Of a DNA stretch of 64,000 nucleotides, positions 1-9,224 are shown piece after piece (positions within the stretch are counted from its first letter, which is position 1; each line of letters begins with the position of its first letter). The position numbers and the translations under genes were made by a program. The notes beneath the pieces are model-generated. The model was not told the DNA's origin, ran no database searches, and saw only the letters and a list, made by a program, of their open reading frames with translations. Origin of the DNA: Halomonas sp. Y3 (GTDB lineage Bacteria; Pseudomonadota; Gammaproteobacteria; Pseudomonadales; Halomonadaceae); the NCBI RefSeq assembly GCF_024137965.1, contig NZ_CP099975.1, positions 930,001-994,000 of the forward strand. The letters are read 5' to 3'.

Positions 1-770
1 CGCTGGAGGAGACGGCCGTCGGCCACGGCGCGGCGGCGAAAGGCCTCCACCCAGGCGGCGAAGCGTGCGGCGTCGAAGCGGCAGTAGCGCCCCCGCAGCA
101 GCGATATCAGGTCGTAGCTCAGCGGGCCTGCCACGGCGTCCTGGAAGTCGATCAGCGTCAGGGAGTCGCCCTGCACCATCAGGTTCATGGCGTCATAGTC
201 GCGATGCACGGTGACCACCGGCTGGACCAGGGCCGAGGCGATCAGCGCCTCGCGCAGGGCCTCCCATCCCGGCGGCGCGTCGAGGGCGAGCCACTCGCCC
301 AGGCACCACTCGGGGAAGAGGTCCAGCTCACGACCCAGCAGCTCGGCATCGAAGGGGGGCAGCGCATCGGGCCCCGCCCGGTTCTGCAGGGCGTGGATCA
401 GCGCCAGGGCGCGCTCGTGCCAGGCGCCGATCTCGGCGTCGCCGATAAAGCAGCGCTGCAGGGGGGTGTCGCCCAGATCCTCCAGCTCCAGGAAACCCTC
501 CGCCAGGTCGTCGGCGTGAAGCCGCGGCACCGGCAGGCCGGCGGCGGCCCAGCGCCGGGCGATGGCCACGAAGGGGCGACTGTCCTCCTGCTCGGGGGGC
601 GCATCCATCAGCATGCGGGTGGTGCCGTCGGCAAGGTAGAGGCGATAGTAGCGGCGAAAGCTGGCATCGCCGGCGGCCAGGCGCAGGTCGACCTCCGCAA
701 GGGGCAGGCCGTGGCGCTCGGCAACCCACTGCCTGAGCTGCTCGAGGCGCGAAAGGGAGGCGTCGGTCAT
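1..770 (-). CDS. amgK: Cell-wall amino sugar kinase AmgK (partial)
   Basis: Phosphotransferase of the APH fold that phosphorylates the anomeric carbon of N-acetylmuramate/N-acetylglucosamine in the MurNAc recycling route found in pseudomonads and relatives. Translation from the ATG at 770 gives MTDASLSRLEQLRQWV; the kinase catalytic motif HRDYDAMNLM lies near residue 188 and the metal-binding LIDFQDA near residue 206. The frame stays open to base 1, so the C-terminus lies outside the window. It diverges from lptD, the usual arrangement in gammaproteobacteria, where murU normally follows amgK (off the left edge). Family assignment is strong; sugar specificity is inferred from context. Confidence 0.85.
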   Translation of the reverse strand, partial: MTDASLSRLEQLRQWVAERHGLPLAEVDLRLAAGDASFRRYYRLYLADGTTRMLMDAPPEQEDSRPFVAIARRWAAAGLPVPRLHADDLAEGFLELEDLGDTPLQRCFIGDAEIGAWHERALALIHALQNRAGPDALPPFDAELLGRELDLFPEWCLGEWLALDAPPGWEALREALIASALVQPVVTVHRDYDAMNLMVQGDSLTLIDFQDAVAGPLSYDLISLLRGRYCRFDAARFAAWVEAFRRRAVADGRLLQ

Positions 771-834
771 GGCGGGCTTGGCTCCTGGTCGAAGAGGGTG
801 GGGCAGGGTGGATGCTGTTGCCGGAGGCGGCCTG

Positions 835-840
835 TATAAT
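835..840 (+). promoter_or_regulatory. Candidate -10 element for lptD
   Basis: A perfect TATAAT lies 33 bases before the lptD ATG in the amgK-lptD divergent gap. No convincing -35 hexamer is seen at 17 bp spacing, so the call rests on the -10 alone. Confidence 0.4.
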
Positions 841-872
841 ACCGATTCACCCTGCCAAGGACATCGAGGAAC

Positions 873-3305
873 ATGGGCAAGCGACTCACATGGACGGCCC
901 TGGCCGGCCTGGCGACCCTGGGCCTGGGCGGCGCACCCCTGGCGGCGGCCTCGTCCGCCTCCCTCACGGCCGAGTCGCTGGACTTCCGCCCCTGGGGCGA
1001 TGACCGGCCCGCCGACGCGCTCTGCCGCGGTGTCTACGTGATGCCCGACTACCGCCTGCCCGAGCCGCCTGCCGGGCGGGTCACCAGCGAGTCCGACAGC
1101 GCCAGCTACGGCGAGGATGGCGAGACGATTCTGCGCGGCGAGGTGGTCCTGCGCCGCGACGGCGCCCAGCTCGAGACCCCAGAGGTGCGCGTTCCGGGCT
1201 CCCGGGAGCGTGCCTTTGCCGAGGGTCCAATGGCCCTGCGCGACCAGAACCTGCTGGTGCGAGGCGAGGCCGCCGAGCTCTCCCTGGTCAGCGATGCAGC
1301 AAGCATCGACGACGCCCACTATGTGATTCACGACCGTCACCTGCGCGGCGACGCTCGGCGTCTTGAGCGCCTCGAGGATGGCCGCTACCGGCTCTCCTCG
1401 GCGAGTTTCACCACCTGCGACCCGGGTGACGACCTCTGGCGCCTGGTGGGGGGCGACGTGGTGCTCGACCGGGAGAGCGGCTTCGGCACCGCCCGCAATG
1501 CACGGCTCGAGGTGGGGCGGGTGCCGGTCTTCTACTGGCCCTGGGTGCGCTTTCCCATCGATGACCGCCGCCACACCGGCTTCTTGTGGCCCAACGTCGG
1601 GCTTTCCAGCGACGCCCTGGACTACGCTCAGCCCTTCTACTGGAATATCGCGCCAAACCAGGATGCCACCATCACCCCGCGCTGGATCACTGACCGCGGC
1701 CTGCTGCTGGGCGGTGAATATCGCTACCTGCTGCCCAGCGACGCCGGCCAGATCGAGGGGGCTTTCCTCGGCAGCGACGACGGCGGATCCAGCGACGACC
1801 CGAACGCCGCCTCGCGCCGCTACGAGAGCGAGGATCGCTGGTACCTGGACTACCGCCACGCCGGCGTCCTGAACCCGCGCAGCCGCTACCAGCTGCGCTA
1901 CGGTGCGGCCAGCGACGGCCGCTACTTCGACGACTTCGGCAGCGACTTCGCCGAGCAGAACACCTCCGCCATGCCGCGCCTGGCCCAGATCGACTACCGC
2001 GGCGACGTCTGGCGCCTCGACGCCCGGGCCCAGGGCTTCCAGAAGCTCGACGACCCCCTGCGTGACCGCGACAAGCCTTTCTATCGGCTGCCGAGTCTCT
2101 CCGCCAGTGCGCGCTGGAACCAGGGGGGCTTCTACCAGCAGTGGGGCTCCAACTACACCTACTTCTGGCGTGACGTGGACGAGAACCGAGTGCGTGAGCG
2201 TGAGTCCGCCACCGGCTCGCGGCTGCATCTCTCCCCGGCGGCGGGCTGGCGCTTCGACGAGAGCTGGGGCCACCTGGAGCCGCGCCTGGAGTGGCTGGCC
2301 ACCGCCTACGAGCTCGACTACGGCGAGCGTGACACCGACCGCGACACCAGCCTGACACGCCAGGTGCCGGTGGCTTCGGTGGACGGTGGCCTGGTCTTCG
2401 AGCGCGAGCTGGAGCTTGGCGGACGCGGCTACCGCCAGACCCTGGAGCCCCGGGCCAACTACGCCTATGTGCCGGCCCGTGACCAGTCCGAGTTCCCCGA
2501 CTTCGACACCAGCGAGCGCGCCTTCTCCTGGAATCAGCTCTGGTCGCCGCACCGCTTCTCGGGCAGCGACCGGGTGGGCGACCTCAACCGCCTCTCACTG
2601 GGCGTCGACTCGCGGCTCCTCGAGGACGAGCGCGGCCGCCAGCGGCTCGCCGTGGGGCTGGGGCAGGCCTTCTACTTCGAGGATCGCACCATCGATATCA
2701 ATGGCGATCCCGACGTGATTCCCGACCGGGACAGTGATTTTGCGAACTGGTACCGGGCGACCCGGGACCGCTCGCCCCTGGTAGCCCGCGCCGACTGGCA
2801 GATCACCGACCGCTGGCGCACTCGCTGGCAGTGGCTCTACGACGACAACTTCGAGCAGACCGAGCGCACCTCGGTGGACCTGCAGTATCGCTCCCCGGCG
2901 GGCCACGCATTGAACCTCGGCTACCGCTGGGAGCTCCAAGGCTTCGACCCCTCGGTCGAACCGGGGGATGACGAGTTCCGCGACTTCAACCGCGAGGAGT
3001 ACGACCTGTCATTCGCCCTCAAGGCCAGCCATCGCGTTGACCTGATCGGTCGTTTCCTCTACGACAACACCAATGACCGCGCCTTGGAGCAGCTCGCCGG
3101 CGTGCAGTGGAACGACTGCTGCTACGGTCTGCAGCTGGTGTGGCGGGAGTGGATCGACGACAACGACACGGCACGCATCGACGATGACTTCACCGATCGC
3201 GGGATCTTCCTGCGCTTCGTCTTCAAGGGTCTGGGCGGCGTGGGCCGTGAGGCCGACAGCTACTTCGAGGAGGCCATCCCGGACTACCGTTCCACCGCCT
3301 TCTGA
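873..3305 (+). CDS. lptD: LPS-assembly outer membrane protein LptD
   Basis: Outer-membrane beta-barrel that, with LptE, inserts lipopolysaccharide into the outer leaflet. The 810-residue product has a signal peptide (MGKRLTWTALAGLATLGLGG...), an N-terminal OstA/jellyroll region at about 80-250, then the barrel. The four cysteines of the LptD disulfide pattern are present: one near residue 51, one near 182 (FTTCDPGDDLW) and an adjacent pair near 749 (WNDCCYGLQLVWR). It heads the operon with surA, whose main client in E. coli is LptD. Length and cysteine layout match the family well. Confidence 0.95.
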   Translation: MGKRLTWTALAGLATLGLGGAPLAAASSASLTAESLDFRPWGDDRPADALCRGVYVMPDYRLPEPPAGRVTSESDSASYGEDGETILRGEVVLRRDGAQLETPEVRVPGSRERAFAEGPMALRDQNLLVRGEAAELSLVSDAASIDDAHYVIHDRHLRGDARRLERLEDGRYRLSSASFTTCDPGDDLWRLVGGDVVLDRESGFGTARNARLEVGRVPVFYWPWVRFPIDDRRHTGFLWPNVGLSSDALDYAQPFYWNIAPNQDATITPRWITDRGLLLGGEYRYLLPSDAGQIEGAFLGSDDGGSSDDPNAASRRYESEDRWYLDYRHAGVLNPRSRYQLRYGAASDGRYFDDFGSDFAEQNTSAMPRLAQIDYRGDVWRLDARAQGFQKLDDPLRDRDKPFYRLPSLSASARWNQGGFYQQWGSNYTYFWRDVDENRVRERESATGSRLHLSPAAGWRFDESWGHLEPRLEWLATAYELDYGERDTDRDTSLTRQVPVASVDGGLVFERELELGGRGYRQTLEPRANYAYVPARDQSEFPDFDTSERAFSWNQLWSPHRFSGSDRVGDLNRLSLGVDSRLLEDERGRQRLAVGLGQAFYFEDRTIDINGDPDVIPDRDSDFANWYRATRDRSPLVARADWQITDRWRTRWQWLYDDNFEQTERTSVDLQYRSPAGHALNLGYRWELQGFDPSVEPGDDEFRDFNREEYDLSFALKASHRVDLIGRFLYDNTNDRALEQLAGVQWNDCCYGLQLVWREWIDDNDTARIDDDFTDRGIFLRFVFKGLGGVGREADSYFEEAIPDYRSTAF

Positions 3306-3345
3306 CCCGGGTGCCCCTGCCGTTGCCAACTTCCAGAGAGGAAAG

Positions 3346-4017
3346 ATGAAACAGAAGCAGACATTGCGCCGCCGGACCCCCTTCCTGGCCGCCGGGCTCG
3401 CCCTGGCGCTGGGCCTTGCCGTCGCCCCCTTGGACGTCCAGGCCCAGCAGTTCCAGTCCATGCAGCGCCAGGCCCTGGATCGCATCGTGGCGGTGGTCAA
3501 CCAGGGGGCGATCATGGAGAGCGAGCTGGAGGAGCGCCTGGCCCAGACCCGCAGCCAGCTGACCGCCCAGCAGATCGACCTGCCCCCGGAGCGGGTGCTG
3601 CGTGAGCAGCTGCTCGAGCAGATGGTCCTCGAGGAGATCCAGCTGCAGATGGCCCGGGATGCGGGCCTCTCCATCGACGATACCGAGCTCAACCGCCAGG
3701 TGCGGGCGATTGCCGAAAATAACGGCATGAGCGTGGAGCAGTTCGCCGACGCCCTGGAGGCCGACGGGCTGGCGCTGGCCACCGTGCGCGAGGAGATCCG
3801 TCGCGAACTGGTCATCCGCGAGCTCCAGCAGCGCCGGGTGGGCAGCCGGGTCAACCTCTCCGAGCGCGAGGTGGAGCGGCTGGTGGAGCAGGAGGGCGTC
3901 AGCCGCCAGCAGGCCCAGCAGAGACTCTTCCAGCGCCGCGCCAATGAGGAGCTGGAGGGCTGGCTGCAGGAGATCCGCTCCGAGGCCTTCGTCGACTACC
4001 GCCTCGACGACCGCTAA
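3346..4017 (+). CDS. surA: SurA-like periplasmic chaperone lacking both parvulin domains
   Basis: SurA escorts outer-membrane proteins through the periplasm. Start chosen at the ATG after GAGAGGAAAG; a signal peptide ends near VQAQQ. Residues about 37-165 match the SurA N-terminal core (LDRIVAVVNQGAIMESELEERL). Residues about 185-223 match the SurA C-terminal helix (EELEGWLQEIRSEAFVDYRL). The product is only 223 residues against about 430 for full SurA, and the two PPIase domains that normally lie between these parts are missing without any frame break. E. coli N+C fragments retain chaperone activity, so it may be functional. The stop overlaps the pdxA start (TAATG). Confidence 0.85.
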   Translation: MKQKQTLRRRTPFLAAGLALALGLAVAPLDVQAQQFQSMQRQALDRIVAVVNQGAIMESELEERLAQTRSQLTAQQIDLPPERVLREQLLEQMVLEEIQLQMARDAGLSIDDTELNRQVRAIAENNGMSVEQFADALEADGLALATVREEIRRELVIRELQQRRVGSRVNLSEREVERLVEQEGVSRQQAQQRLFQRRANEELEGWLQEIRSEAFVDYRLDDR

Positions 4018-5072
4018 TGGCCTCTATGCCGCGCCCCGTGCTGGCCCTGACCAGCGGCGAACCCGCCGGCATCGGCCCCGAGCTCACCGTCATGCTGGCC
4101 GCCGAGGGGGTGGCCGGCGTGGACCTGGTGGCGGTGGGCGACCCTGACCTGTTGGCCGAGCGCGCCGAGCGCCTGGGTCTCTCCGTCGAGATTGTGCCCC
4201 TGGCCCTGGATGAGCCGCTGCCGGCACCGCGTCCCGGCCGGCTGCCGGTCTGGCCGGTGGCGCTGCGGGCGCCAGCGCCCCCCGGCCTGCTGCAGGTCGC
4301 CAATGCCGACTACGTGCTCGAGACCCTGGACGTGGCGGTGCGCGCCTGCCTGGCGGGGCGGGCCGCCGGCATGGTGACCGCACCGCTCCACAAGGGGGTG
4401 ATCCTCGAGGCGGGGCACGCGGGTTTCACCGGCCATACCGAATACCTGCGCGACGCCTGCGGGGTGGAGGAGGTGGTGATGATGCTGGCCACCGACCGCC
4501 CCCTGCACGCCACCCGCGAAGGCTGGCGGGGCCCGGGGGCGCTGCGGGTGGCCCTGGCCACCACCCACCTGCCGCTGCGCGAGGTGGCCGATGCCATCAG
4601 CGCCGAGGGGCTTTCTCGGGTGCTGCGCATCCTCGACGCCGACCTCCAGCGCTGGTTCGGTCTCCCGGCGCCCCGCATCGCCGTCTGCGGGCTCAACCCC
4701 CACGCCGGCGAGGGAGGACACCTGGGCCGCGAGGAGCTCGAGGTGATCGAGCCGGCCCTGGCGGCCCTGCGCGCCGAGGGGCTGCGCCTCGACGGCCCGC
4801 TCCCCGCCGATACCCTCTTTACCCCGCGCCATCTCGAGGGGGTCGATGCGGTGCTGGCCATGTATCATGACCAGGGCCTGCCGGTGCTCAAGTACGCCGG
4901 CTTCGGCAGCGCGGCCAATATCACCCTGGGTCTGCCGCTGGTACGCACCTCGGTGGACCATGGCACCGCCCTGGACCTGGCTGGCAGCGGCCGTGCCGAC
5001 CCCGGCAGCCTGCGGGTGGCCGTGGCCCTGGCCGCGGAGATGGCCGGGCGCGACCCCATCAAACAGCGATAG
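4017..5072 (+). CDS. pdxA: 4-hydroxythreonine-4-phosphate dehydrogenase PdxA
   Basis: NAD-dependent enzyme of the DXP-dependent pyridoxal phosphate pathway, cytosolic and homodimeric. Family motifs are present: SGEPAGIGPEL near residue 13, TAPLHKGVI near 121, GFTGHTEYLRD, the metal/substrate stretch MYHDQGLPVLKYAGF near 282, and SVDHGTALDLAGSG near 316. At 351 residues it is slightly longer than the common ~330. The ATG shares one base with the surA stop, so translation is probably coupled. The order surA-pdxA-rsmA-apaG-apaH is the same as in enterics. Confidence 0.95.
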   Translation: MASMPRPVLALTSGEPAGIGPELTVMLAAEGVAGVDLVAVGDPDLLAERAERLGLSVEIVPLALDEPLPAPRPGRLPVWPVALRAPAPPGLLQVANADYVLETLDVAVRACLAGRAAGMVTAPLHKGVILEAGHAGFTGHTEYLRDACGVEEVVMMLATDRPLHATREGWRGPGALRVALATTHLPLREVADAISAEGLSRVLRILDADLQRWFGLPAPRIAVCGLNPHAGEGGHLGREELEVIEPALAALRAEGLRLDGPLPADTLFTPRHLEGVDAVLAMYHDQGLPVLKYAGFGSAANITLGLPLVRTSVDHGTALDLAGSGRADPGSLRVAVALAAEMAGRDPIKQR

Positions 5073-5086
5073 AAGGACACCCCTGA

Positions 5087-5905
5087 ATGGCATCTCGCCC
5101 CCCGGTACATCGGGCTCGCAAGCGCTTCGGCCAGAACTTCCTGCGCGATCGCGGCATCATCTCGCGCATCGTGCGCGCCATTGGGCCGCGTCCCGGCGAG
5201 CGGATCGTGGAGATCGGCCCCGGCCAGGGCGCTCTGACCGAGCCGCTGCTGGAGGCCGCCGAGGGACGCCTCGAGGTGATCGAGCTCGACCGCGACCTGA
5301 TTCCCGGGCTGCGGGTGCAGTTCTTCAACTACCCCGACTTCGTGATCCACGAGGGCGACGCCCTCAAGTTCGACTTCCACGCCCTGCGCGGCGAAGGGGA
5401 GCCGCTGCGGGTGGTGGGCAACCTGCCCTACAACATCTCCACGCCGCTGATCGCCCACCTGCTCCAGGCCGGCGATGCCATCGCCGACATGCACTTCATG
5501 CTGCAGAAGGAGGTGGTGGAGCGCCTGGCCGCCGAGCCGGGCGGCCCCGACTGGGGGCGCCTCTCGGTCATGGCCCAGTACCGCTGCCGGGTGGAGTCGC
5601 TCTTCGTTGTGCCGCCGGAGGCCTTCGTGCCGCGGCCCAAGGTGGATTCCGCCATCGTGCGCCTGACGCCCCATGCCGAGCTGCCCCACCCGGCCGCCGA
5701 CGAGGCGCTGCTCTTCACCCTGGTGCGCGAGGCCTTCGGCCAGCGCCGCAAGACCCTGCGCAACAACCTCAAGGGGCGTATCGAGGCCGAGGCCCTGGAG
5801 GCGCTGGGCATCGACCCGGCGCGGCGCCCCCAGACCCTCTCGGTCGAGGAGTTCGTGCGCATCGCCAACCACCTGGCCGCCGTCGGCGAGGGGGAAACCC
5901 CATGA
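5087..5905 (+). CDS. rsmA: 16S rRNA dimethyladenosine transferase RsmA (KsgA)
   Basis: Dimethylates the two adjacent adenosines in helix 45 of 16S rRNA using S-adenosylmethionine, late in 30S assembly. The 272-residue protein starts [19 protein letters not shown], carries the SAM motif [15 protein letters not shown] near residue 42 and the catalytic NLPYNIST motif near residue 112. It starts 14 bases after pdxA and overlaps apaG by the four bases ATGA. All signature motifs are intact. Confidence 0.96.
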   Translation: MASRPPVHRARKRFGQNFLRDRGIISRIVRAIGPRPGERIVEIGPGQGALTEPLLEAAEGRLEVIELDRDLIPGLRVQFFNYPDFVIHEGDALKFDFHALRGEGEPLRVVGNLPYNISTPLIAHLLQAGDAIADMHFMLQKEVVERLAAEPGGPDWGRLSVMAQYRCRVESLFVVPPEAFVPRPKVDSAIVRLTPHAELPHPAADEALLFTLVREAFGQRRKTLRNNLKGRIEAEALEALGIDPARRPQTLSVEEFVRIANHLAAVGEGETP

Positions 5906-6300
5906 GCCAGCGGCTGCCCGAGGCCCTGCCGGACCAGGTCCGCGTCGAGGTGGAGCCCGAGTTCCGTGACGAGGAGTCCGCCCCGGGGGAAGGGCGCTTC
6001 GTGTTCAGCTATACCATCACGGTGCACAACGCCTCGCCCCACAGCATCCAGCTGATGGCCCGCCACTGGAAGATCACCCAGGGCAGCGGCAAGGTGCAGG
6101 AGGTACGCGGCAAGGGGGTGGTGGGCCAGCAGCCGGTGATCGGCCCCGGCCAGCGCTTCCGCTACACCAGCCGCGCCATTCTCGACGGCCCGGTCGGGGT
6201 GATGGAGGGGGACTACACCTGCGTGGATACCGCCTCCCAGCGCCCCTTCGAGGTGGCCATCGCCCCCTTCCGCCTGGCCGGCCCCAACCAGGTACACTGA
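5902..6300 (+). CDS. apaG: ApaG domain protein (CorD)
   Basis: Small protein (132 residues) with a fibronectin-III-like fold, historically linked to cobalt/magnesium resistance; its molecular role is not settled. The core ApaG stretches are seen: [22 protein letters not shown] near residue 35 and [14 protein letters not shown] near 97. The start overlaps the rsmA stop (ATGA), the conserved gammaproteobacterial arrangement. Confidence 0.93.
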   Translation: MSQRLPEALPDQVRVEVEPEFRDEESAPGEGRFVFSYTITVHNASPHSIQLMARHWKITQGSGKVQEVRGKGVVGQQPVIGPGQRFRYTSRAILDGPVGVMEGDYTCVDTASQRPFEVAIAPFRLAGPNQVH

Positions 6301-6333
6301 ATCCACTGCTTCACCCCTTGCTGGGAGCGCCAT

Positions 6334-7167
6334 ATGACCACCTATGCCGTCGGTGACCTCCAGGGCTGCCACGCCGAGTTCGTCGAGCTGCTCGAGACCC
6401 TTGCCTTCGACCCGCGCCGCGACCGGCTCTGGCTGGCCGGGGACCTGGTCAACCGCGGGCCGGAGTCGCTTGCCTGCCTGCGCGAGGCGATGGCGCTGGG
6501 GGAGGCGGCACGGGTCGTGCTCGGCAACCATGACCTGCACCTGCTGGCGGTGGCTCGGGGCGGCGCCGGGCTCAAGGGCAAGGACACCTTGGACGCCATC
6601 CTCGCCGCCCCGGATCGGGAGCGGCTGCTGGACTGGCTGCAGTCGCGCCCCCTGCTGGTGGCCGAGACCCGGGACGACACCCCTGGGGCGGCGACGGTGA
6701 TGACCCATGCCGGCCTGCTGCCCCAGTGGTCGCTGCCCCAGGCCCGCCGCCTGGCCGGCGAGGTGCAGGAGGTGCTGGGCGGCGAGGGCGCCGGGGCCTT
6801 CCTCGAGCGCATGTACGGCAACGCCCCGGCGCTCTGGCGCGACGACCTCGAGGGCATCGACCGGCTGCGCGCCGTCGTCAACGTCCTCACCCGCATGCGC
6901 TTCATCGACGCCGAGGGAAGGCTCGACTTCGCCGCCAAGGAGGGGCTCGACAGCGCCCCGCCGGGCTTCGCCCCCTGGTTCCAGTACCCCCGCGGCGACG
7001 ATGCCCGGCTGCTGTTCGGCCACTGGGCGGCCCTGCAGGGCGCGACGCCCCACAGCCGGGTCGACGCCCGGGCCCTGGATACCGGCTGCGTCTGGGGCGG
7101 CAGCCTGACCGCCCTGAACCTCGAGAGCGGCGAGCGCGTCAGCGTTCCCAGCCGCCAGCGCCCCTAG
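6334..7167 (+). CDS. apaH: Bis(5'-nucleosyl)-tetraphosphatase, symmetrical (ApaH)
   Basis: Hydrolyses Ap4A to two ADP and can decap Np4-capped RNA. It is a metal-dependent phosphoesterase: the metal-binding motifs YAVGDLQGCHAEF at the N-terminus, LAGDLVNRGPESL near residue 35 and VLGNHDLHLL near residue 62 are all present. Length 277 residues is typical. It lies 33 bases after apaG and is preceded by the purine-rich stretch GGGAG, and is the last gene of the classical lptD-apaH block. Confidence 0.95.
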   Translation: MTTYAVGDLQGCHAEFVELLETLAFDPRRDRLWLAGDLVNRGPESLACLREAMALGEAARVVLGNHDLHLLAVARGGAGLKGKDTLDAILAAPDRERLLDWLQSRPLLVAETRDDTPGAATVMTHAGLLPQWSLPQARRLAGEVQEVLGGEGAGAFLERMYGNAPALWRDDLEGIDRLRAVVNVLTRMRFIDAEGRLDFAAKEGLDSAPPGFAPWFQYPRGDDARLLFGHWAALQGATPHSRVDARALDTGCVWGGSLTALNLESGERVSVPSRQRP

Positions 7168-7226
7168 GCGCCGCTTTCCTCATCCCCGACGACGACCTTC
7201 CCCTTCTCCGACGACGAGATTTGCCC

Positions 7227-7547
7227 ATGAGCTTCCAGCACCTCGATATCGCGACCCTGACGGCCTGGCTCGATGCCGGCCGCCCCCTCGCCCTGGTGGA
7301 TATCCGGGACCCCATGAGCTTCGCCCAGGGGGCCATTCCCGGCAGCCGTCGCCTGGACAACGACAGCGTCGGCGCCTTTCTCGACGAGACTCCGGCGGAG
7401 CGCCCGGTGGTGGTGGTCTGCTATCACGGCCACTCCAGCCAGCAGGCGGCGGCCTGGCTGGCCGGTCAGGGCCTCGGCGAGGTCTACAGCCTCGACGGTG
7501 GCTTCACCGAGTGGCAGCTGCGTTATCCCGACCGCGTGGAGGCCTGA
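7227..7547 (+). CDS. glpE: Thiosulfate sulfurtransferase GlpE (rhodanese)
   Basis: Single-domain rhodanese of 106 residues that transfers sulfane sulfur from thiosulfate to cyanide or thioredoxin. The active-site loop [17 protein letters not shown] carries the catalytic cysteine near residue 65, and the CH2-type [18 protein letters not shown] is near residue 23. Start at [14 protein letters not shown] fits the family start. It lies 59 bases after apaH and one base before the probable cca GTG, so the two are likely co-transcribed. Confidence 0.92.
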   Translation: MSFQHLDIATLTAWLDAGRPLALVDIRDPMSFAQGAIPGSRRLDNDSVGAFLDETPAERPVVVVCYHGHSSQQAAAWLAGQGLGEVYSLDGGFTEWQLRYPDRVEA

Positions 7548-7548
7548 G

Positions 7549-8697
7549 GTGGGTGCCCCGCGGGATCCTGCCGTGGAGGGCCTCGAAGTCTACTGCGTGG
7601 GCGGCGCGGTGCGCGACGCCCGCCTGGGCTGGCCGGTCTACGACCATGACTGGGTGGTGGTGGGCGCCACCCCGGAGGCGATGCGCCGCCGCGGCTTCAG
7701 GCCCGTGGGGCGCGACTTCCCGGTCTTCCTGCATCCCGAGACCCACGAGGAGTATGCCCTGGCGCGCACCGAGCGCAAGGCCGGCCACGGCTACACCGGC
7801 TTCGTGGTCCACGCCAGCCCCGAGGTGACCCTAGAGGAGGATCTCGCTCGTCGGGACCTGACCATCAACGCCATGGCCGAGAGCCCCGGGGGGGAGCTGG
7901 TCGACCCCCACGGTGGCCTGGCCGACCTGGAGGCCCGGGTGCTGCGTCACGTCTCGCCGGCCTTCGTGGAGGACCCGCTGCGGGTGCTGCGTACCGCACG
8001 CTTCCTGGCCCGCTATGCCGGCCTTGGCTTCACCATTGCCGAGGAGACGCAAAGCCTGATGCGTCGCCTGGTGGAGAGCGGGGAGATCGCCCACCTGGTG
8101 GCCGAGCGGGTCTGGGTCGAGACCGAGAAGGCCCTCGGCGAGCCCTGGCCCGAGGTCTACTTCCAGACCCTGGCCGGCTGCGGTGCCCTGGCGGTACTGA
8201 TGCCGGAGCTCGCCGCCGACGAGGAGGCCCTGGACGACGCTCTGGGGCGGCTGCACCGCCTGCCCGAGGAGCTCGACGACGAGGCGCTGGTGCGCTGGCG
8301 CTGGGCGCGGCTGGTGGAGCACCTGGATGACGAGGCCCGCGGGCGGCTGGCCGAGCGGCTGCGTCTGCCCCGGGCCCATGCGGCCCTGGCCCGACAGGCG
8401 GCACTGACCCGTACCCTCTGCGCCCGGGCCGCCCGGGAGGGGCTCGACGGGGAGGCGGTGCTGGCCTGGTTGGACTCCATCGATGCCTGGCGGCGCGGCG
8501 AACGGGTGGCGCCGCTGCTCAGCCTGATCAGCCTGGAGGCGCCGGCGCTGGCCGAGACCCTGGCGCTGGCCTGGCGGCTGGCCGCCCAGGTGCTGCCCAG
8601 GGCGCTGGTGGAGGAGGGCTATCAGGGGCGTGAGCTGGGCGAAGCGCTGGCGCGCCGCCGCCAGGAGGCGATCGAGGCGGCCCTGGGCGGGAACTGA
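7549..8697 (+). CDS. cca: CCA tRNA nucleotidyltransferase
   Basis: Adds or repairs the 3' CCA end of tRNAs; class II nucleotidyltransferase fold. The GTG at 7549 is preferred: it follows the glpE stop by one base, has GTGGAGG upstream and places [14 protein letters not shown] near the N-terminus. Catalytic DxD (YDHDWVVVG) is near residue 38 and the [10 protein letters not shown] motif near residue 101. The C-terminal region (about 200-382) is the helical tRNA-binding part. An in-frame upstream ATG within glpE would only add non-family sequence. The stop lies in a 14-bp palindrome shared with the folK stop. Confidence 0.93.
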   Translation: MGAPRDPAVEGLEVYCVGGAVRDARLGWPVYDHDWVVVGATPEAMRRRGFRPVGRDFPVFLHPETHEEYALARTERKAGHGYTGFVVHASPEVTLEEDLARRDLTINAMAESPGGELVDPHGGLADLEARVLRHVSPAFVEDPLRVLRTARFLARYAGLGFTIAEETQSLMRRLVESGEIAHLVAERVWVETEKALGEPWPEVYFQTLAGCGALAVLMPELAADEEALDDALGRLHRLPEELDDEALVRWRWARLVEHLDDEARGRLAERLRLPRAHAALARQAALTRTLCARAAREGLDGEAVLAWLDSIDAWRRGERVAPLLSLISLEAPALAETLALAWRLAAQVLPRALVEEGYQGRELGEALARRRQEAIEAALGGN

Positions 8698-8708
8698 GGC
8701 GCGCCTCA
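8695..8708. repeat. Perfect 14-bp palindrome joining the cca and folK stops
   Basis: TGAGGCGCGCCTCA reads the same on both strands. Its first three bases are the cca stop and its last three, read on the other strand, are the folK stop. With no room for a loop or a T-run it is not an intrinsic terminator as such; it marks a very tight convergent junction. Confidence 0.6.
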
Positions 8709-9224
8709 GTCGGGGTGGGAGATCTTGCGCCCCGCCCACGCGAAGGGTACCGCCCAGAGGCGCTGGCTGCCGGGGTCGAAGTCGGCCCAGAGAGCGGCAT
8801 AGGTCGCGCCGCTTTCGGGGTGGCGCGTTTCGGGGAGCAGCTCGGCCAAGGGCTGGAGCACGAAGGCGTGGTGGCAGATCTCGCCCCTGGGCAGCGCCAC
8901 CCCGTCATGCTCGCCGGTGAGCTCGCCCACGGTAAGCAGGTCGATATCCAGGGTGCGGGGGCTGAACTTGGGGCTGTCCGGGCGCCTGCCGTTGGCGAAC
9001 TCCAGCCGCTTGCACCAGGCCTGCAGTTCGCCCACCGACCAGTCGCTCTCGAAGGCGGCCACCAGATTGTAGAAGTTGCGCCCATCCTCGAAGCCCACCG
9101 GCTCGCTCTCGAACACCCGCGATATCGCCAGCGACTCGAAGGTGGCCGCCAGGGCATCCAGGCAGGTGCGCACATGGCGGTCGCGCTCGATATTGCTGCC
9201 GATGCTCACCGTCACCAGGGCCAT
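8706..9224 (-). CDS. folK: HPPK, 6-hydroxymethyl-7,8-dihydropterin pyrophosphokinase
   Basis: Transfers pyrophosphate from ATP to 6-hydroxymethyl-dihydropterin in folate synthesis. The 172-residue protein begins MALVTVSIGSNIERDRH (the SIGSN family start) and carries the HPPK signature around SPRTLDIDLL near residue 90. It lies directly downstream of folB, whose TGA shares one base with this ATG, so the two consecutive folate steps are translationally coupled. It converges with cca. Confidence 0.94.
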   Translation of the reverse strand: MALVTVSIGSNIERDRHVRTCLDALAATFESLAISRVFESEPVGFEDGRNFYNLVAAFESDWSVGELQAWCKRLEFANGRRPDSPKFSPRTLDIDLLTVGELTGEHDGVALPRGEICHHAFVLQPLAELLPETRHPESGATYAALWADFDPGSQRLWAVPFAWAGRKISHPD

